DNA from: Qipengyuania vulgaris
GTDB taxonomy: Bacteria; Pseudomonadota; Alphaproteobacteria; Sphingomonadales; Sphingomonadaceae
Direction: 5' to 3'
NCBI GenBank assembly: GCA_000756795.1
Contig: CCSI01000002.1
Location: 62,001 to 126,000 of the forward strand
DNA: 64,000 nucleotides
Shown: piece by piece, positions 32,820 to 42,410 of the stretch
How positions within the stretch are numbered: position 1 is the stretch's first letter
How the letters are laid out: every line of letters starts with the position of its first letter
Translations under genes and position numbers: made by a program
The notes under the pieces: generated by a model
Seen by the model: the letters and a program-made list of their open reading frames with translations, nothing else
Told to the model about the DNA's origin: nothing
The model's database searches: none

Positions 32820-35800
32820 TTACTCCGCCGGTTGTATCCCGTGCTCTTTGGTATCGTCGCCCGGACGATAGGTCAGGAACCTGTTCCGGAGCCACGGCCC
32901 GGCCCGCTTTTCCAAGCCGTCCGCCAGGCTGAAACCGGCCGGGACGATGAGCAGCGTGAGCAGCGTCGACAAGATGAGGCCGCCGATCACGACCGTACCC
33001 ATGGGCGCGCGCCATGCGCCGTCACCCGACAGGCTGAGCGCGGTCGGAACCATCCCTGCCGTCATGGCGACAGTGGTCATGACGATGGGCTGCGCACGCT
33101 TGTGTCCGGCATCGATGATTGCGTCGATCTTCCGGGTGCCGCGGTCCATTTCCTCGATTGCGAAATCGATGAGGAGGATGGAGTTCTTCGACACGATGCC
33201 GAGCAGCAGCAGCACGCCGATCAGGACCGGCATGGAGAGCGGCTGGCCGACGATCCACACGAGGAAGATCCCGCCGAGCGGCGCAAGCGCGAGCGAGGTC
33301 ATGTTGACCAGGGGACTCATCAGACGCTTGTAGAGCAGCACGAGCACGGCAAACACGAGCAGGACACCTGCCACCAGCGCGACCGAGAAGTTTGCCATCA
33401 GCTCCTGCTGCATCTCGTCCTCGCCCACCTGGTCGCGAATAACGCCCTGCGGCAGGTCGGCGAGGGTGGGAAGATTGTTGACCTCCTCCATCACATTGCC
33501 GCGCAGCACGCCGCTGGCAAGGTCGGCGCCGATGAAGACACGGCGGTTCTGGTTGTAGCGCTGGATTGTCGTCGGGCCCGAGCCGAAGGAAATATCGGCG
33601 ATGCGTCCGAGCGGGACCGAGGAGCCGGTTGCCGTGGGAACGGGCAGGTTCTCGATCGTCGTAATGTCCTCGCGAGCATTTTCCGGCAGGCGCACGGTGA
33701 TGGGGATCTGGCGATCCGAGAGCGAGAACTTGGCAGCGTTCTGTTCGATTTCACCCATGGTGGCGATGCGGATCGCCTGGCTGATCGCGGCAGTCGATAC
33801 GCCGAGATCGGCCAGCAACTCGGTGCGCGGACGGATGATGATTTCAGGACGCGGAACGTCGGCCGTGATGCGCGGTGCAACGACTCCGGACACGCCCTTC
33901 ATTTCCTCGACCAGCTGGCCTGCAGTCTCGCTGAGCAGTTCGGGATTGGAGCCAGCCAGCATGATGGTGAGGTCACGACCGCTGCCGCCACCGCCCGGAC
34001 CGTTCATATTGTTCCACCGGACCCGGGCATCGGGGATGGCCGAAAGGGCGGGAGCAAGGTCACGCGTGAAGACGTAGGACGGACGCTCGCGCTCGTCCTT
34101 CAGAGTGATGTAAAGGGTAGCTGACCCTTCACTTACGCGCTCGAGGACCAACTCGACTTCCTGTTGCTCGTAGAGGAGGTCAGCGACCCGGTCAGCAACG
34201 CGCTCGGTCGATTCGAGCGTGGTGCCGGGCACCATCTCGATCTGGACCTGTGCGTTCTCGTCGTCGATCTCGGGATTGAACTGAAACGGAGTCTGCGTGA
34301 ACAGCAGGATTGTGAGCAGGAATGAGAACCAGCCCACACCCAACATCCAGACGCGATGATCGTAGAAACGTGCTTCGAGGTAGCGCCAGCTTTGCCCGAG
34401 ACGCTCGCCGACGACGCGGGTGATCAAGCCGAGCACTTTCAGCAAGCCGAAGCCGAGTGCGAAGCCTACCACGGTAGCGACCGCGAGCTGGATAAGCTGC
34501 AGCGGACGCATGACGAGTGCGTGGACGAAACTGTCCTCGCTGGCCACCGCGTTGGCCAGGGTCTCCGGAATTTTCAATCCATCGATCATGTTGAAGGTCA
34601 TGAAGACCCCCACAGCCGATGCCACCAGCAACAGCATTACGACGAGGAACAACGAAATCGCATAGGCCCAATGGCGCTTTGGACCCGGCAGCCCTTCGCG
34701 CCGCCTGCGCATCTTGCCGCGCTCGAGCGACCAGTGGAGCACGCGCATATAGCGATCCATCCACTTGCCCTCGCCATGTTCGGCGTGTCCGTGGGCCTTG
34801 AGGAAATAGGCCGACAGCATCGGCGTGATCATACGCGCGACAGCAAGGCTCATCAGAACGGCGATGACGACCGTCAGGCCGAAGTTTTTGAAGAACTGGC
34901 CCGTAATGCCCGGCATCAGGCCGACCGGGAGGAACACGGCAACAATGCAGAAACTGGTCGCGACGACGGGAAGGCCGATCTCGTCGGCGGCGTCGATCGA
35001 TGCCTGGTAGGCCGTCTTCCCCATGCGCATATGGCGCACGATGTTTTCGATCTCGACGATCGCGTCGTCGACCAGCACCCCGGCTACGAGGCCCAGCGCC
35101 AGCAATGACAGGAAGTTCAGGTTGAACCCGAGCAGGTCCATGAACCAAAAGGTCGGGATCGCCGATAGCGGGATGGCGACTGCGGAAATGAAGGTAGCGC
35201 GCCAGTCGCGCAGGAAGAAGAACACCACGACGACGGCAAGAATTGCGCCTTCGATCATGGCGGCGATCGAGCTGGAATACTGGCTCTTAGTGTACTTCAC
35301 GGTGTCGAACAGCTGGATGAAGCGGACATCCGGATTTTCCGTCTCGAGCTGCTTGATCAACTCCTGAGCCTCGTTGAAGACGGTGACGTCCGACGCACCC
35401 TTGGCGCGGCTCATATAGAAGTTGACGACTTCCTGGTCGCCAACCTTGGATATCGACCTGCGTTCGGAATTGCCGTCGCGCACCGTGGCCACGTCAGCGA
35501 GTTTGAGCGTCGTGCCGTTGGACAGACGGATCTGGCGCTGGGAGAGCTCGTAGGCCGAGCCGGTGTTGCCCAGCACACGTACCGACTGGCGCGTACCGCC
35601 CACTTCGGCCATGCCACCCGCCGCATCGAGATTGTCGCGGCGCAGGACCTGGTTGATTTCACTCGCCGTGACGCCGAAGGCCTGCATTTTGGCAAGGTCG
35701 AGCGTGACTTCGATTTCGCGGTCGACACCGCCGAAGCGGCCTGCTTCCGCCATACCTTCGATCGACTGCAGGCGCTTTGCCACCGTGTCGTCGATGAACC

Positions 35801-36272
35801 AGCTCAACTGCTCGAGCGTCATATCGTTGGCTTCGACTGCGTAAATGCCGAGGAAGCCGCCGGAAACCTCGACCTTTTCGATGCGGGGCTCGAGGATGCC
35901 GTCTGGCAGGCTCCCGCGGACGCCGTCGATGGCGTTCTTCACTTCGGAGACGGCGTCGTTCGGATCGGTGCCGATTTCGAATTCAACGAAAGTATTAGAG
36001 CTACCCTCGCGCGCGGTCGACGTGATCTTGTTGACCCCCGACACCGACCGCACGGCGCTTTCCACGCGCTGCGTGATCTGGTTCTCGATCTCGGTCGGGG
36101 CAGCACCCGGCTGCGAAATCGTGACATTGACCGCCGGGAACTCGATGTCGGGATTGTTCACCACATCCATCCGGATGAAGCTGAGAATACCGGCGAGGAG
36201 CAGCGCAGTGAACGCAACCAGCGGAATCACCGGATTGCGGATGGACCAGGCGGAGATGTTGCGGAAGTTCAT
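32820..36272 (-). CDS. RND efflux permease with an extra membrane insertion
   Basis: Inner-membrane proton-driven efflux pump of the AcrB/HAE superfamily, 1150 residues against about 1040 for Acr[21 protein letters not shown] starts it. [20 protein letters not shown] and the first-half [18 protein letters not shown], with its Asp-Asp relay in TM4, are clear; the second half has [20 protein letters not shown] and related TM segments. Unusually, about 120 residues between TM6 and TM7 (roughly 515-635) contain two additional hydrophobic segments ([20 protein letters not shown] and [20 protein letters not shown]). It follows its adaptor by 13 bases. No outer-membrane channel gene is present in the operon. 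The substrate is unknown. Confidence 0.93.
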   Translation of the reverse strand: MNFRNISAWSIRNPVIPLVAFTALLLAGILSFIRMDVVNNPDIEFPAVNVTISQPGAAPTEIENQITQRVESAVRSVSGVNKITSTAREGSSNTFVEFEIGTDPNDAVSEVKNAIDGVRGSLPDGILEPRIEKVEVSGGFLGIYAVEANDMTLEQLSWFIDDTVAKRLQSIEGMAEAGRFGGVDREIEVTLDLAKMQAFGVTASEINQVLRRDNLDAAGGMAEVGGTRQSVRVLGNTGSAYELSQRQIRLSNGTTLKLADVATVRDGNSERRSISKVGDQEVVNFYMSRAKGASDVTVFNEAQELIKQLETENPDVRFIQLFDTVKYTKSQYSSSIAAMIEGAILAVVVVFFFLRDWRATFISAVAIPLSAIPTFWFMDLLGFNLNFLSLLALGLVAGVLVDDAIVEIENIVRHMRMGKTAYQASIDAADEIGLPVVATSFCIVAVFLPVGLMPGITGQFFKNFGLTVVIAVLMSLAVARMITPMLSAYFLKAHGHAEHGEGKWMDRYMRVLHWSLERGKMRRRREGLPGPKRHWAYAISLFLVVMLLLVASAVGVFMTFNMIDGLKIPETLANAVASEDSFVHALVMRPLQLIQLAVATVVGFALGFGLLKVLGLITRVVGERLGQSWRYLEARFYDHRVWMLGVGWFSFLLTILLFTQTPFQFNPEIDDENAQVQIEMVPGTTLESTERVADRVADLLYEQQEVELVLERVSEGSATLYITLKDERERPSYVFTRDLAPALSAIPDARVRWNNMNGPGGGGSGRDLTIMLAGSNPELLSETAGQLVEEMKGVSGVVAPRITADVPRPEIIIRPRTELLADLGVSTAAISQAIRIATMGEIEQNAAKFSLSDRQIPITVRLPENAREDITTIENLPVPTATGSSVPLGRIADISFGSGPTTIQRYNQNRRVFIGADLASGVLRGNVMEEVNNLPTLADLPQGVIRDQVGEDEMQQELMANFSVALVAGVLLVFAVLVLLYKRLMSPLVNMTSLALAPLGGIFLVWIVGQPLSMPVLIGVLLLLGIVSKNSILLIDFAIEEMDRGTRKIDAIIDAGHKRAQPIVMTTVAMTAGMVPTALSLSGDGAWRAPMGTVVIGGLILSTLLTLLIVPAGFSLADGLEKRAGPWLRNRFLTYRPGDDTKEHGIQPAE

Positions 36273-36285
36273 TGCTGCCGCCCCG

Positions 36286-37479
36286 TCACTTGGCCTGCGG
36301 GCGCGGATTGACCGTTTCGCCCTCGGTCAGGAAGCCGCCGGCGCGAAGCACGATTCTCTCGTTCCCCGTGATGCCTTCGGCGATGACCACGCCTTCGCTC
36401 GTGACCATGCCGGTCTCGACTGCACGGCGCTGCGCCTTGTTCTCAGCATCGATGACGTAGACGAAGCTGCCCTTGTCGTCCGACAGGACGGCGCTTTCGG
36501 GAAGGATAGGAGCAGTGGTCATCCCGCTCAGGATGCGAGCGGTGGCGAAACCGCCGGGGCGCAGGGCCGGGTCGTAGGACAGCGCGATACGCGCCGTGCC
36601 CTGGCGGTTCTGGCGATCGATAGTCGGGGCGACCTGCCAGACCTGGCCGGTGAAATTCTTGGCGGAACCAACTGGGGTCACGTCGGCGCTGACGCCTGCA
36701 CGAATGCTGGCGAGCTCGGTTTCACCGAGCTGGGCGAGCATCTCCATCTCGCCGCCCTTGGCGATGGTGAAGAGCGCCGGTGAGCCGCCGCTGACCGTCT
36801 GGCCGGGCTCGACATTGCGTTCGAGGATGAGGCCGGCAGCAGGGGCGACGATGTTGAGGCGGGCGTTGCGCGCCTGGAGCTCGCGCGACTGGGCCTGCGC
36901 CACGCGGACGCGGGCAACAGCGGCATCTCGGGTTGCGGTGAGGCGATCGACATCGGCCTTGGAGACGAAACCTCGCTCGACCAACTGAAGCGCGCGGTCG
37001 AGATTGGACTGCGCAAGATTGGCATCGGCCTGTGCGACCTGGATCTGGGCAGCGGCGCTCTGTGCCTGCTGCGACTGGACCGACCGATCGATGATGGCAA
37101 GGACCTGGCCCTGCCTGACCCAGTCACCGGCATCGACGGGAACCGAGGTCACGCGGCCGCCCTCGCCAACCACGCCGACCGGGGTTTCACGGCGCGCGGC
37201 AAGTACGCCGGTGGCGACGATTTCCCCTTCGACCGTGGTGCGGCCGGGCGAGACAACCGTAATGGCCGGAGCCTGCGCTGATGTATCGGGCCCTTCTTCG
37301 GCTGCGCCAGCGGTGAGGAAAACATAGGCAGCGATGATCGCCGCCAGAACAACGAGTGCCGCGACGATGTAGAGGCGCTTGCGGCTGCGAGGGGCCTCGC
37401 CGTCATGAATGGTTTCGCCGTTCAGATGCACAGCCACCGAGTCCCCCTCGTCCGCCTTGATTTCCGATTCGTACGTCAT
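36286..37479 (-). CDS. RND efflux periplasmic adaptor (membrane-fusion protein)
   Basis: A 397-residue MFP subunit linking the RND permease to an outer-membrane channel. A cytosolic N-terminus (about 1-37) leads into one transmembrane helix (LYIVAALVVLAAIIAAYVFL). The lipoyl half-motifs GEGGRVTSVPVDAGDWVRQG and LNIVAPAAGLILERNVEPGQ flank an alpha-helical hairpin (about 130-205), and beta-barrel and membrane-proximal domains follow (TARIALSYDPALRPGGFATA). It starts at the ATG at 37477-37479; a TTG seven codons upstream is possible. A promoter with an overlapping operator lies 40-70 bases upstream. Confidence 0.93.
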   Translation of the reverse strand: MTYESEIKADEGDSVAVHLNGETIHDGEAPRSRKRLYIVAALVVLAAIIAAYVFLTAGAAEEGPDTSAQAPAITVVSPGRTTVEGEIVATGVLAARRETPVGVVGEGGRVTSVPVDAGDWVRQGQVLAIIDRSVQSQQAQSAAAQIQVAQADANLAQSNLDRALQLVERGFVSKADVDRLTATRDAAVARVRVAQAQSRELQARNARLNIVAPAAGLILERNVEPGQTVSGGSPALFTIAKGGEMEMLAQLGETELASIRAGVSADVTPVGSAKNFTGQVWQVAPTIDRQNRQGTARIALSYDPALRPGGFATARILSGMTTAPILPESAVLSDDKGSFVYVIDAENKAQRRAVETGMVTSEGVVIAEGITGNERIVLRAGGFLTEGETVNPRPQAK

Positions 37480-37507
37480 TGTCGCTGCCCCGTCTGGCAA
37501 AATAAGC

Positions 37508-37549
37508 GCTTGCGCGGTGTATTAGTCAACTAAATCACAAAGCGCAAGC
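37508..37549 (-). promoter_or_regulatory. RND operon promoter with overlapping operator
   Basis: On the minus strand, -35 TTGCGC (37542-37547) and -10 TAATAC (37519-37524) are separated by exactly 17 bases, about 40 bases before the adaptor start. A dyad TTAGT-CA-ACTAA (37522-37533) covers the -10 and part of the spacer, and outer arms GCTTGCGC (37508-37515) and GCGCAAGC (37542-37549) are also complementary. This is the layout of a repressor site of TetR or MarR type. No regulator gene is adjacent. Confidence 0.7.
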
Positions 37550-37616
37550 CTGCGGATTTCCTCGTATAGCGGAGAGGGCGCGAGGGCAATGTTACGCTCG
37601 ACCGAGGGGCGAGGCG

Positions 37617-37665
37617 GGCAGACGAATGTCGAGGGGATGCGGTCTGCCAGGCGCGCTTGGCAGAC
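37617..37665. other. two mutually exclusive hairpins (GGCAGAC / GTCTGCC / GGCAGAC)
   Basis: GTCTGCC(A) at 37642-37649 can pair with GGCAGAC at 37617-37623 or with TGGCAGAC at 37658-37665 (8 bp, 8-base loop), but not both. The set lies between the RND promoter and the glsB terminator, in a gap without genes (37480-37730). Whether it is transcribed is unknown. Confidence 0.4.
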
Positions 37666-37669
37666 ACCC

Positions 37670-37704
37670 AAAAGGGGCGGCGCAAACCTCGCTGCGCCGC
37701 CCCT
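37670..37704 (-). terminator. glsB terminator
   Basis: AGGGGCGGCGCA (37673-37684) and TGCGCCGCCCCT (37693-37704) form a 12-bp perfect stem with an 8-base loop. On the minus strand it is followed by a short T-run. It lies about 27 bases after the glsB stop. Confidence 0.85.
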
Positions 37705-37730
37705 CTCAAGACTGTAAATGTCGCTTGGCG

Positions 37731-37997
37731 TTACCGGACGCGGCCACGCTGCACGAGATTGGCAATGCCGAGCAGCACGATGGCGCCAACGATTGCGATG
37801 ATAAAGCCGGTCAGGTTGAAGGACTGGATAGTGCCTTCGATGCCGAGCAGTGTTCCGGCGAGGAAATTGCCGATAAGTGCGCCGACGATACCGACGACAA
37901 TATTCCAGAAAATGCCCATCGACGCGTCACGGTTCATGACGAGGCTCGCGAGCCAGCCAGCGACGCCGCCGACGATAATTGCGATAATCCAACCCAT
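37731..37997 (-). CDS. GlsB/YeaQ/YmgE-family small membrane protein
   Basis: An 88-residue protein made of three hydrophobic, glycine-rich helices: MGWIIAIIVGGVAGWLASLV, then IFWNIVVGIVGALIGNFLAG, then LTGFIIAIVGAIVLLGIANL, ending in a basic tail. This matches the transglycosylase-associated/GlsB family, which is general-stress related and sits in the inner membrane. A consensus ribosome-binding site AGGAGGT lies eight bases before the ATG, suggesting high expression. It is monocistronic with a strong terminator. Confidence 0.92.
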   Translation of the reverse strand: MGWIIAIIVGGVAGWLASLVMNRDASMGIFWNIVVGIVGALIGNFLAGTLLGIEGTIQSFNLTGFIIAIVGAIVLLGIANLVQRGRVR

Positions 37998-38146
37998 TGT
38001 AAAACCTCCTGTTTCACTCCCATCCGGCCCTATGACACCCGAATGGGCGGCAAGACCGGCGGTTCCCTCTCCTCACAGGGGGGACAGGGAGTTGAGCGGA
38101 TTCAGGAGGTTTTGGTTCCCGCGCACCTGCACGAGAGGGTGTCGGC

Positions 38147-38446
38147 TCAGTACTTGAACTGGCGCTCGTAAAGGTCGCGATAGTGCTGGATGCGGGTGAC
38201 ACGCAGGCCCTGCATGCCCGACCGGTCGACCGCGCGCTGCCAGGAAGCGAATTCTTCCAGGGTGAGTCCGTAGCGCTCAAGCACTTCGTCGATGGTCAGA
38301 AGACCGCCATTTACGGCTGCCACCACTTCTGCCTTGCGACGCACGACCCAGCGCTTCGTCGAAGGCTTGGGCAGGTCCTCAAGGGTCAGCGGCTCGCCAA
38401 GCGGGCCAATTACCTGTGCAGGGCGGATGTCCTGATTTTCGATCAT
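38147..38446 (-). CDS. sciP: CtrA inhibitor SciP (DUF1153)
   Basis: A 99-residue helix-turn-helix protein of the DUF1153 family. In Caulobacter, SciP binds CtrA and blocks its transcriptional activity in the swarmer stage. The diagnostic core is intact: GPLGEPLTLEDLPKPSTKRW, VVRRKAEVVAAVNGGLLTID, EVLERYGLTLEEFASWQRAV and DRSGMQGLRVTRIQHYRDLY. Its ATG directly follows the TAG stop of an upstream small gene (TAGATG), so translation is coupled. A near-consensus CtrA box lies about 90 bases upstream, inside that gene, fitting the known CtrA control of sciP. Confidence 0.93.
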   Translation of the reverse strand: MIENQDIRPAQVIGPLGEPLTLEDLPKPSTKRWVVRRKAEVVAAVNGGLLTIDEVLERYGLTLEEFASWQRAVDRSGMQGLRVTRIQHYRDLYERQFKY

Positions 38447-38740
38447 CTATTTCTCTCGGTCGCCGTGCACCGCACCAGTTGCGGCTTGGGCCCCGTCTAG
38501 CGCCTCGTCTTTTCCATGCGCTAAACCAGTTTGGTTAACAGCCCGTTTACTTGTTTCGCCATTTTCGCGGCGAACTTCGCCAAAGGCTTCGAAACCTCCG
38601 GTCTCATTGCGCGCCAGCTCTTCGCGCAGCTCGCGAGTCGCCGAAAGCTTGGCGACCAGCTCCGTCCAGCGGAACTGGTGCAAAACATCCGTTTTGCGCG
38701 CCTCTTCGACGCTCTTCTTGCTGAATTGCCCCTCAAACAT
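38447..38740 (-). CDS. 97-residue conserved-looking protein coupled to sciP
   Basis: The open frame begins MFEGQFSKKSVEEARKTDVL, continues HQFRWTELVAKLSATRELRE, and ends AVHGDREK. It is hydrophilic and mostly helical in the first half; the second half is low in hydrophobic residues and may be disordered. Its stop TAG abuts the sciP ATG with no gap. I recall similar proteins in other sphingomonads at about this length, without a named function. It contains a CtrA-box-like sequence in its coding region. Either it shares a transcript with sciP or sciP has an internal promoter. The frame has a plausible G/C third-position bias. Confidence 0.65.
   Translation of the reverse strand: MFEGQFSKKSVEEARKTDVLHQFRWTELVAKLSATRELREELARNETGGFEAFGEVRRENGETSKRAVNQTGLAHGKDEALDGAQAATGAVHGDREK
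38535..38549. promoter_or_regulatory. candidate CtrA-binding box upstream of sciP
   Basis: TTAA-N7-TTTA (38535-38538 and 38546-38549) matches the CtrA consensus TTAA-N7-TTAA at seven of eight positions. The TTAA half is followed by C on the plus strand and preceded by GG. It is about 90 bases before the sciP start, inside the upstream small gene. Confidence 0.45.
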
Positions 38741-38845
38741 GCCGACCCTGATACGCGCACATGGTAAAGAGGTTGTGAATCATGTTTTGCGGCGGAATTC
38801 GGTAAATGCTGGAGCCGCGCCTCAGCATTGTGTAAGGGGCCGCGC

Positions 38846-40000
38846 ATGCCCGAATCCCGTTATCTCGACCCGGCCGGCGCCGCCGCGCTGTTCGACCTTG
38901 GCAAGCCCGCATCCGAGGCCCGCATCGTCGTGGCCATGTCGGGCGGGGTCGATTCCTCGGTCGTCGCTGCGCTGGCAGCCAAAAGCGGTGCCGAAGTCAT
39001 CGGCATCACGCTGCAGCTCTATGACTATGGCGCGGCGACGGGCCGCAAGGGCGCCTGCTGTGCGGGCGACGACATCGCCGATGCGCGCGCCGTGGCCGAC
39101 AGGCTGGGTATCGCGCATTACGTTTCCGACCACGAAAGCGCCTTTCGCGAGGAAGTGGTCGAGACTTTCGCCGACGAATATCTTTCCGGTCGCACGCCCG
39201 TGCCCTGCATCCGCTGCAACATGGGGCCGAAATTCACCGACCTGTTCGCCATGGCGCGCGAACTGGGCGCGGATTGCCTCGCCACTGGCCACTATGTGCA
39301 GCGCGTGATGGGTGCGGCAGGCGCGGAACTGCACCGTGCGACCGACCCGGCGCGCGACCAGTCCTATTTCCTCTACGCGACGACCGACGACCAGCTCGAT
39401 TACCTGCGCTTCCCCTTGGGAGGCCTGCCCAAGAGCGAAGTACGCGAACTGGCCGAAGCATTCGGCCTGCGGAATGCGGCCAAGCCCGACAGCCAGGACA
39501 TTTGCTTCGTTCCCGACGGCGATTACGCCAAAATCGTCAAGAAGATGCGCCCCGAAGGCGCACGCGCAGGCGCCATCGTCCATGCCGCAACCGGCGAGGA
39601 ATTGGGCGAGCATAAGGGCGTCATCCATTATACCGTCGGCCAGCGCCGCGGGCTCGATATCGGCGGGCAGCCCGAGCCGCTCTATGTGGTCGGCATCGAT
39701 GCTGCCGAAGCGCAGGTGAAGGTCGGACCGAAACGCATGCTGGCGGTCTCTGCTGCGCATCTCGTCGAGACCAACCGCATCGGCCCGCTGCCCGACGTGC
39801 CGCTGACCGCCAAGGTCCGCAGTCTTGCAAAACCGGTTCCCGTCACGCTCGAAGGCCCGTTGGGGGACGATGCGCCCACCACGCTGCGCTTCGAGACGCC
39901 CGAATTCGGCGTCGCGCCGGGGCAGGCGGCAGTCATTTATGCCGGAGAGCGGGTCGTGGGCGGCGGCTGGATCGATTCGACCACCGCCTGCGAAGCCTGA
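38846..40000 (+). CDS. mnmA: tRNA-specific 2-thiouridylase
   Basis: Installs the 2-thio group on U34 of tRNA-Lys, -Glu and -Gln; 384 residues. The PP-loop ATPase motif is [15 protein letters not shown] (about 35-49). The two catalytic cysteines are in [13 protein letters not shown] and [34 protein letters not shown] marks the central domain, and the C-terminal beta-barrel ends [24 protein letters not shown] precedes the ATG at 38846 at good spacing. It is divergent from the sciP unit; the 105-base shared region contains one GANTC (38777-38781). Confidence 0.96.
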   Translation: MPESRYLDPAGAAALFDLGKPASEARIVVAMSGGVDSSVVAALAAKSGAEVIGITLQLYDYGAATGRKGACCAGDDIADARAVADRLGIAHYVSDHESAFREEVVETFADEYLSGRTPVPCIRCNMGPKFTDLFAMARELGADCLATGHYVQRVMGAAGAELHRATDPARDQSYFLYATTDDQLDYLRFPLGGLPKSEVRELAEAFGLRNAAKPDSQDICFVPDGDYAKIVKKMRPEGARAGAIVHAATGEELGEHKGVIHYTVGQRRGLDIGGQPEPLYVVGIDAAEAQVKVGPKRMLAVSAAHLVETNRIGPLPDVPLTAKVRSLAKPVPVTLEGPLGDDAPTTLRFETPEFGVAPGQAAVIYAGERVVGGGWIDSTTACEA

Positions 40001-40055
40001 CTTGCCAAGACACGGCCCGCAGGCTTACCGCTTTCGCAAAACAAGGAGAAACGGG

Positions 40056-41108
40056 TTGAGCGCCAAGCGGGCATTGATAACCGGGGTGACCGGTCAGGAC
40101 GGCTGTTATCTCTCGCGGCTGCTGCTGGAGAAGGGTTACGAGGTGCACGGCATCAAGCGCCGCTCCTCCTCCTTCAACACGGGCCGTATCGAGGACATTT
40201 ACGAGGACCCGCACGAGCCCAACCCGTCGATGCATTTGCACTTCGGCGATGTCACCGATGCGACCAATCTCATCCGCGTCATGCAGGAAGTGCAGCCGCA
40301 CGAGGTCTACAACCTTGCTGCGCAAAGCCATGTGCAGGTGAGCTTCGAAACGCCTGAATACACCGCCAATGCCGATGCGCTGGGTGCGCTGCGCCTGCTC
40401 GAGGCGATCCGCATCCTCAAGCTGGAAGGCCACACGCGCTATTTCCAGGCCAGCACCAGCGAGATGTTCGGCATGGTGCAGGAAACGCCCCAGACCGAGA
40501 CCACGCCCTTCTATCCGCGCAGCCCCTATGCGGTGGCCAAACTCTATGCGCACTGGATTACTGTCAACTACCGCGAGGCGTACAACATGCACGCCAACTG
40601 CGGCATCATGTTCAACCATGAAAGCCCGGTGCGCGGCGAGACTTTCGTCACCCGCAAGATTACCCGCGCGGCAGCTGCCATCAAGCTGGGGCGGCAGGAC
40701 AAGCTCTACCTCGGCAATCTCGATGCCAAGCGCGACTGGGGCCATGCGAAGGAATATGCGCGCGGCATGTGGATGATGCTGCAGCAGGACATGCCGGGCG
40801 ACTACGTGCTCGCCACCGGCGTCACCATCAGCGTGCGCGAATTCACCCAGTGGGTATTCGAGCACGTCGGTTTCGAACTCGAATGGCGCGGTGAAGGCGA
40901 GGACGAGAAGGCCTATTGCAAGGCTTCGGGCCGCTGCCTCGTCGAAATCGACCCGCGCTATTTCCGTCCGACCGAGGTCGATTTCCTGCTCGGCGATGCC
41001 AGCAAGGCGAAGGAAAAGCTCGGCTGGGAAGCCAGCACTCCGGTGCGCGAACTTGCGCGCGAGATGTACGAGAGCGACCTCGCACAGGCCGAGGCAGGCG
41101 CGGCGTGA
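40056..41108 (+). CDS. gmd: GDP-mannose 4,6-dehydratase
   Basis: Converts GDP-D-mannose to GDP-4-keto-6-deoxy-mannose, the first step to GDP-L-fucose; 350 residues. The start is a TTG (40056) with an ideal ribosome-binding site AAGGAGAA seven bases upstream, giving [60 protein letters not shown], the catalytic S-T-Y-K set ([22 protein letters not shown]) and [20 protein letters not shown] are all in place. It overlaps fcl by four bases (GTGA). Confidence 0.96.
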   Translation: MSAKRALITGVTGQDGCYLSRLLLEKGYEVHGIKRRSSSFNTGRIEDIYEDPHEPNPSMHLHFGDVTDATNLIRVMQEVQPHEVYNLAAQSHVQVSFETPEYTANADALGALRLLEAIRILKLEGHTRYFQASTSEMFGMVQETPQTETTPFYPRSPYAVAKLYAHWITVNYREAYNMHANCGIMFNHESPVRGETFVTRKITRAAAAIKLGRQDKLYLGNLDAKRDWGHAKEYARGMWMMLQQDMPGDYVLATGVTISVREFTQWVFEHVGFELEWRGEGEDEKAYCKASGRCLVEIDPRYFRPTEVDFLLGDASKAKEKLGWEASTPVRELAREMYESDLAQAEAGAA

Positions 41109-42040
41109 CCCCCTATCCGCTGGCGGGCAAGCGCATCTATGTCGCGGGCCACGGCGGCATGGTGGGCAAGGCGCTGGTCCGACGGCTGGAGGCTGAGGAT
41201 TGCGAGATTCTCACCGCGGACCGCTCGGTCGACTTGCGCGAACAGGCGGCGGTGCGCGGCTGGTTTGCCGAGCATGAGCCCGACGCGGTCATCCTCGCCG
41301 CAGCGCGGGTCGGCGGCATCATGGCCAATGCCACGCGGCCGGGCGAATTCCTTTATGACAATCTCGCCATCGCCGCGAATGTCATCGAGGCGGCGCGGCA
41401 GCAGGGGGCCGAAAAGCTGCTCTTCCTCGGTTCGTCCTGCATCTACCCCAAGCATGCCGACCAGCCGATTACCGAAGACGCGCTCCTCACCGGCGCGCTC
41501 GAGCCGACCAACGAGGCCTATGCGGTCGCCAAGATTGCCGGACTGAAGCTCGCCGCCGCCTATCGCAGGCAATATGGCTGCGACTTCATCTCTGCCATGC
41601 CGACCAATCTCTATGGCCCCGGCGACAATTACGACCCGGAAGGCAGCCATGTCATCCCGGGCCTCATTCGCCGTTTCCACCAGGCGAAGCTGGCGGGCGC
41701 TGAGGAAGTCGCCATCTGGGGCACCGGAACGCCGAAACGCGAGTTCCTCCATGTCGACGACCTTGCCGACGCCTGCATCTACCTGCTCGCCAACTACTCC
41801 GACGAGACCTACGTCAACATCGGCTTCGGCGAGGATATCGCCATAATCGACCTTGCCCGGATTGTGGCCGCGACGGTGGGGTACGAAGGGCGCATCGTGA
41901 CCGACACCTCCAAACCCGACGGCACGCCGCGCAAGCTGCTCGATTGTAGCAAGCTCACCGCGCTCGGCTGGTCGCCTTCAATCGGGCTGGAGGAAGGATT
42001 GCGGCATGCCTACGCCGCTTTCCTCGAGGCCGAAGCCTAG
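41105..42040 (+). CDS. fcl: GDP-L-fucose synthase
   Basis: Epimerase/reductase giving GDP-L-fucose from the Gmd product; 311 residues from a GTG start that overlaps the gmd stop. [19 protein letters not shown] is the Rossmann turn. [36 protein letters not shown] and [20 protein letters not shown] (YxxxK) hold the catalytic Ser, Cys, Tyr and Lys, and [20 protein letters not shown] is family-specific. Together with gmd it provides fucose for surface polysaccharide. Its stop overlaps that of the convergent small gene by four bases. Confidence 0.96.
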   Translation: MTPYPLAGKRIYVAGHGGMVGKALVRRLEAEDCEILTADRSVDLREQAAVRGWFAEHEPDAVILAAARVGGIMANATRPGEFLYDNLAIAANVIEAARQQGAEKLLFLGSSCIYPKHADQPITEDALLTGALEPTNEAYAVAKIAGLKLAAAYRRQYGCDFISAMPTNLYGPGDNYDPEGSHVIPGLIRRFHQAKLAGAEEVAIWGTGTPKREFLHVDDLADACIYLLANYSDETYVNIGFGEDIAIIDLARIVAATVGYEGRIVTDTSKPDGTPRKLLDCSKLTALGWSPSIGLEEGLRHAYAAFLEAEA

Positions 42041-42375
42041 TCTTCCCACTTCTTCAGCATGCAACCATAGCCTTCGCGATAGGTCGCCGTGTCCGAGGCA
42101 ATGAAGGGGATGGAGGCGGTCACGCTCTTGGTGGTTTCGTTGGCGCTGAAGGAAATCATCTCCATGCCTTCGAGCTTGTCCTTGGCGCAGTCGTCCATGT
42201 CGCGCCCCGCGACGAAGCGGCACGAGCACGCGACCCGCGCGCCATAGGCCGTACCCGCCGCACCGGTCTTCGCCAGTCCCTCGCCATAGGCCAGCCATGC
42301 CGCGCCTAGCAGGGCCGCGACCAGCACGGCGAGCCAGAGCCACCAGCGGGACAGGAGAGAGCGTTTTTTCGCCAT
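42037..42375 (-). CDS. small membrane-anchored, cysteine-containing protein of unknown function
   Basis: A 112-residue protein with one N-terminal transmembrane helix ([20 protein letters not shown] continuing to about residue 30). The periplasmic domain has [17 protein letters not shown] and a terminal [10 protein letters not shown], i.e. four cysteines at about 49, 51, 63 and 107. A similar stretch with these cysteines appears, as I recall, in proteins encoded next to serine hydrolases in sphingomonads, and here too the divergent neighbour is a serine hydrolase lipoprotein, 35 bases away. The function is unknown; disulfide bonding is likely. Confidence 0.7.
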   Translation of the reverse strand: MAKKRSLLSRWWLWLAVLVAALLGAAWLAYGEGLAKTGAAGTAYGARVACSCRFVAGRDMDDCAKDKLEGMEMISFSANETTKSVTASIPFIASDTATYREGYGCMLKKWED

Positions 42376-42410
42376 TGCGCGGGCACATTCCTCATGCGAG
42401 TGACGCGAGG

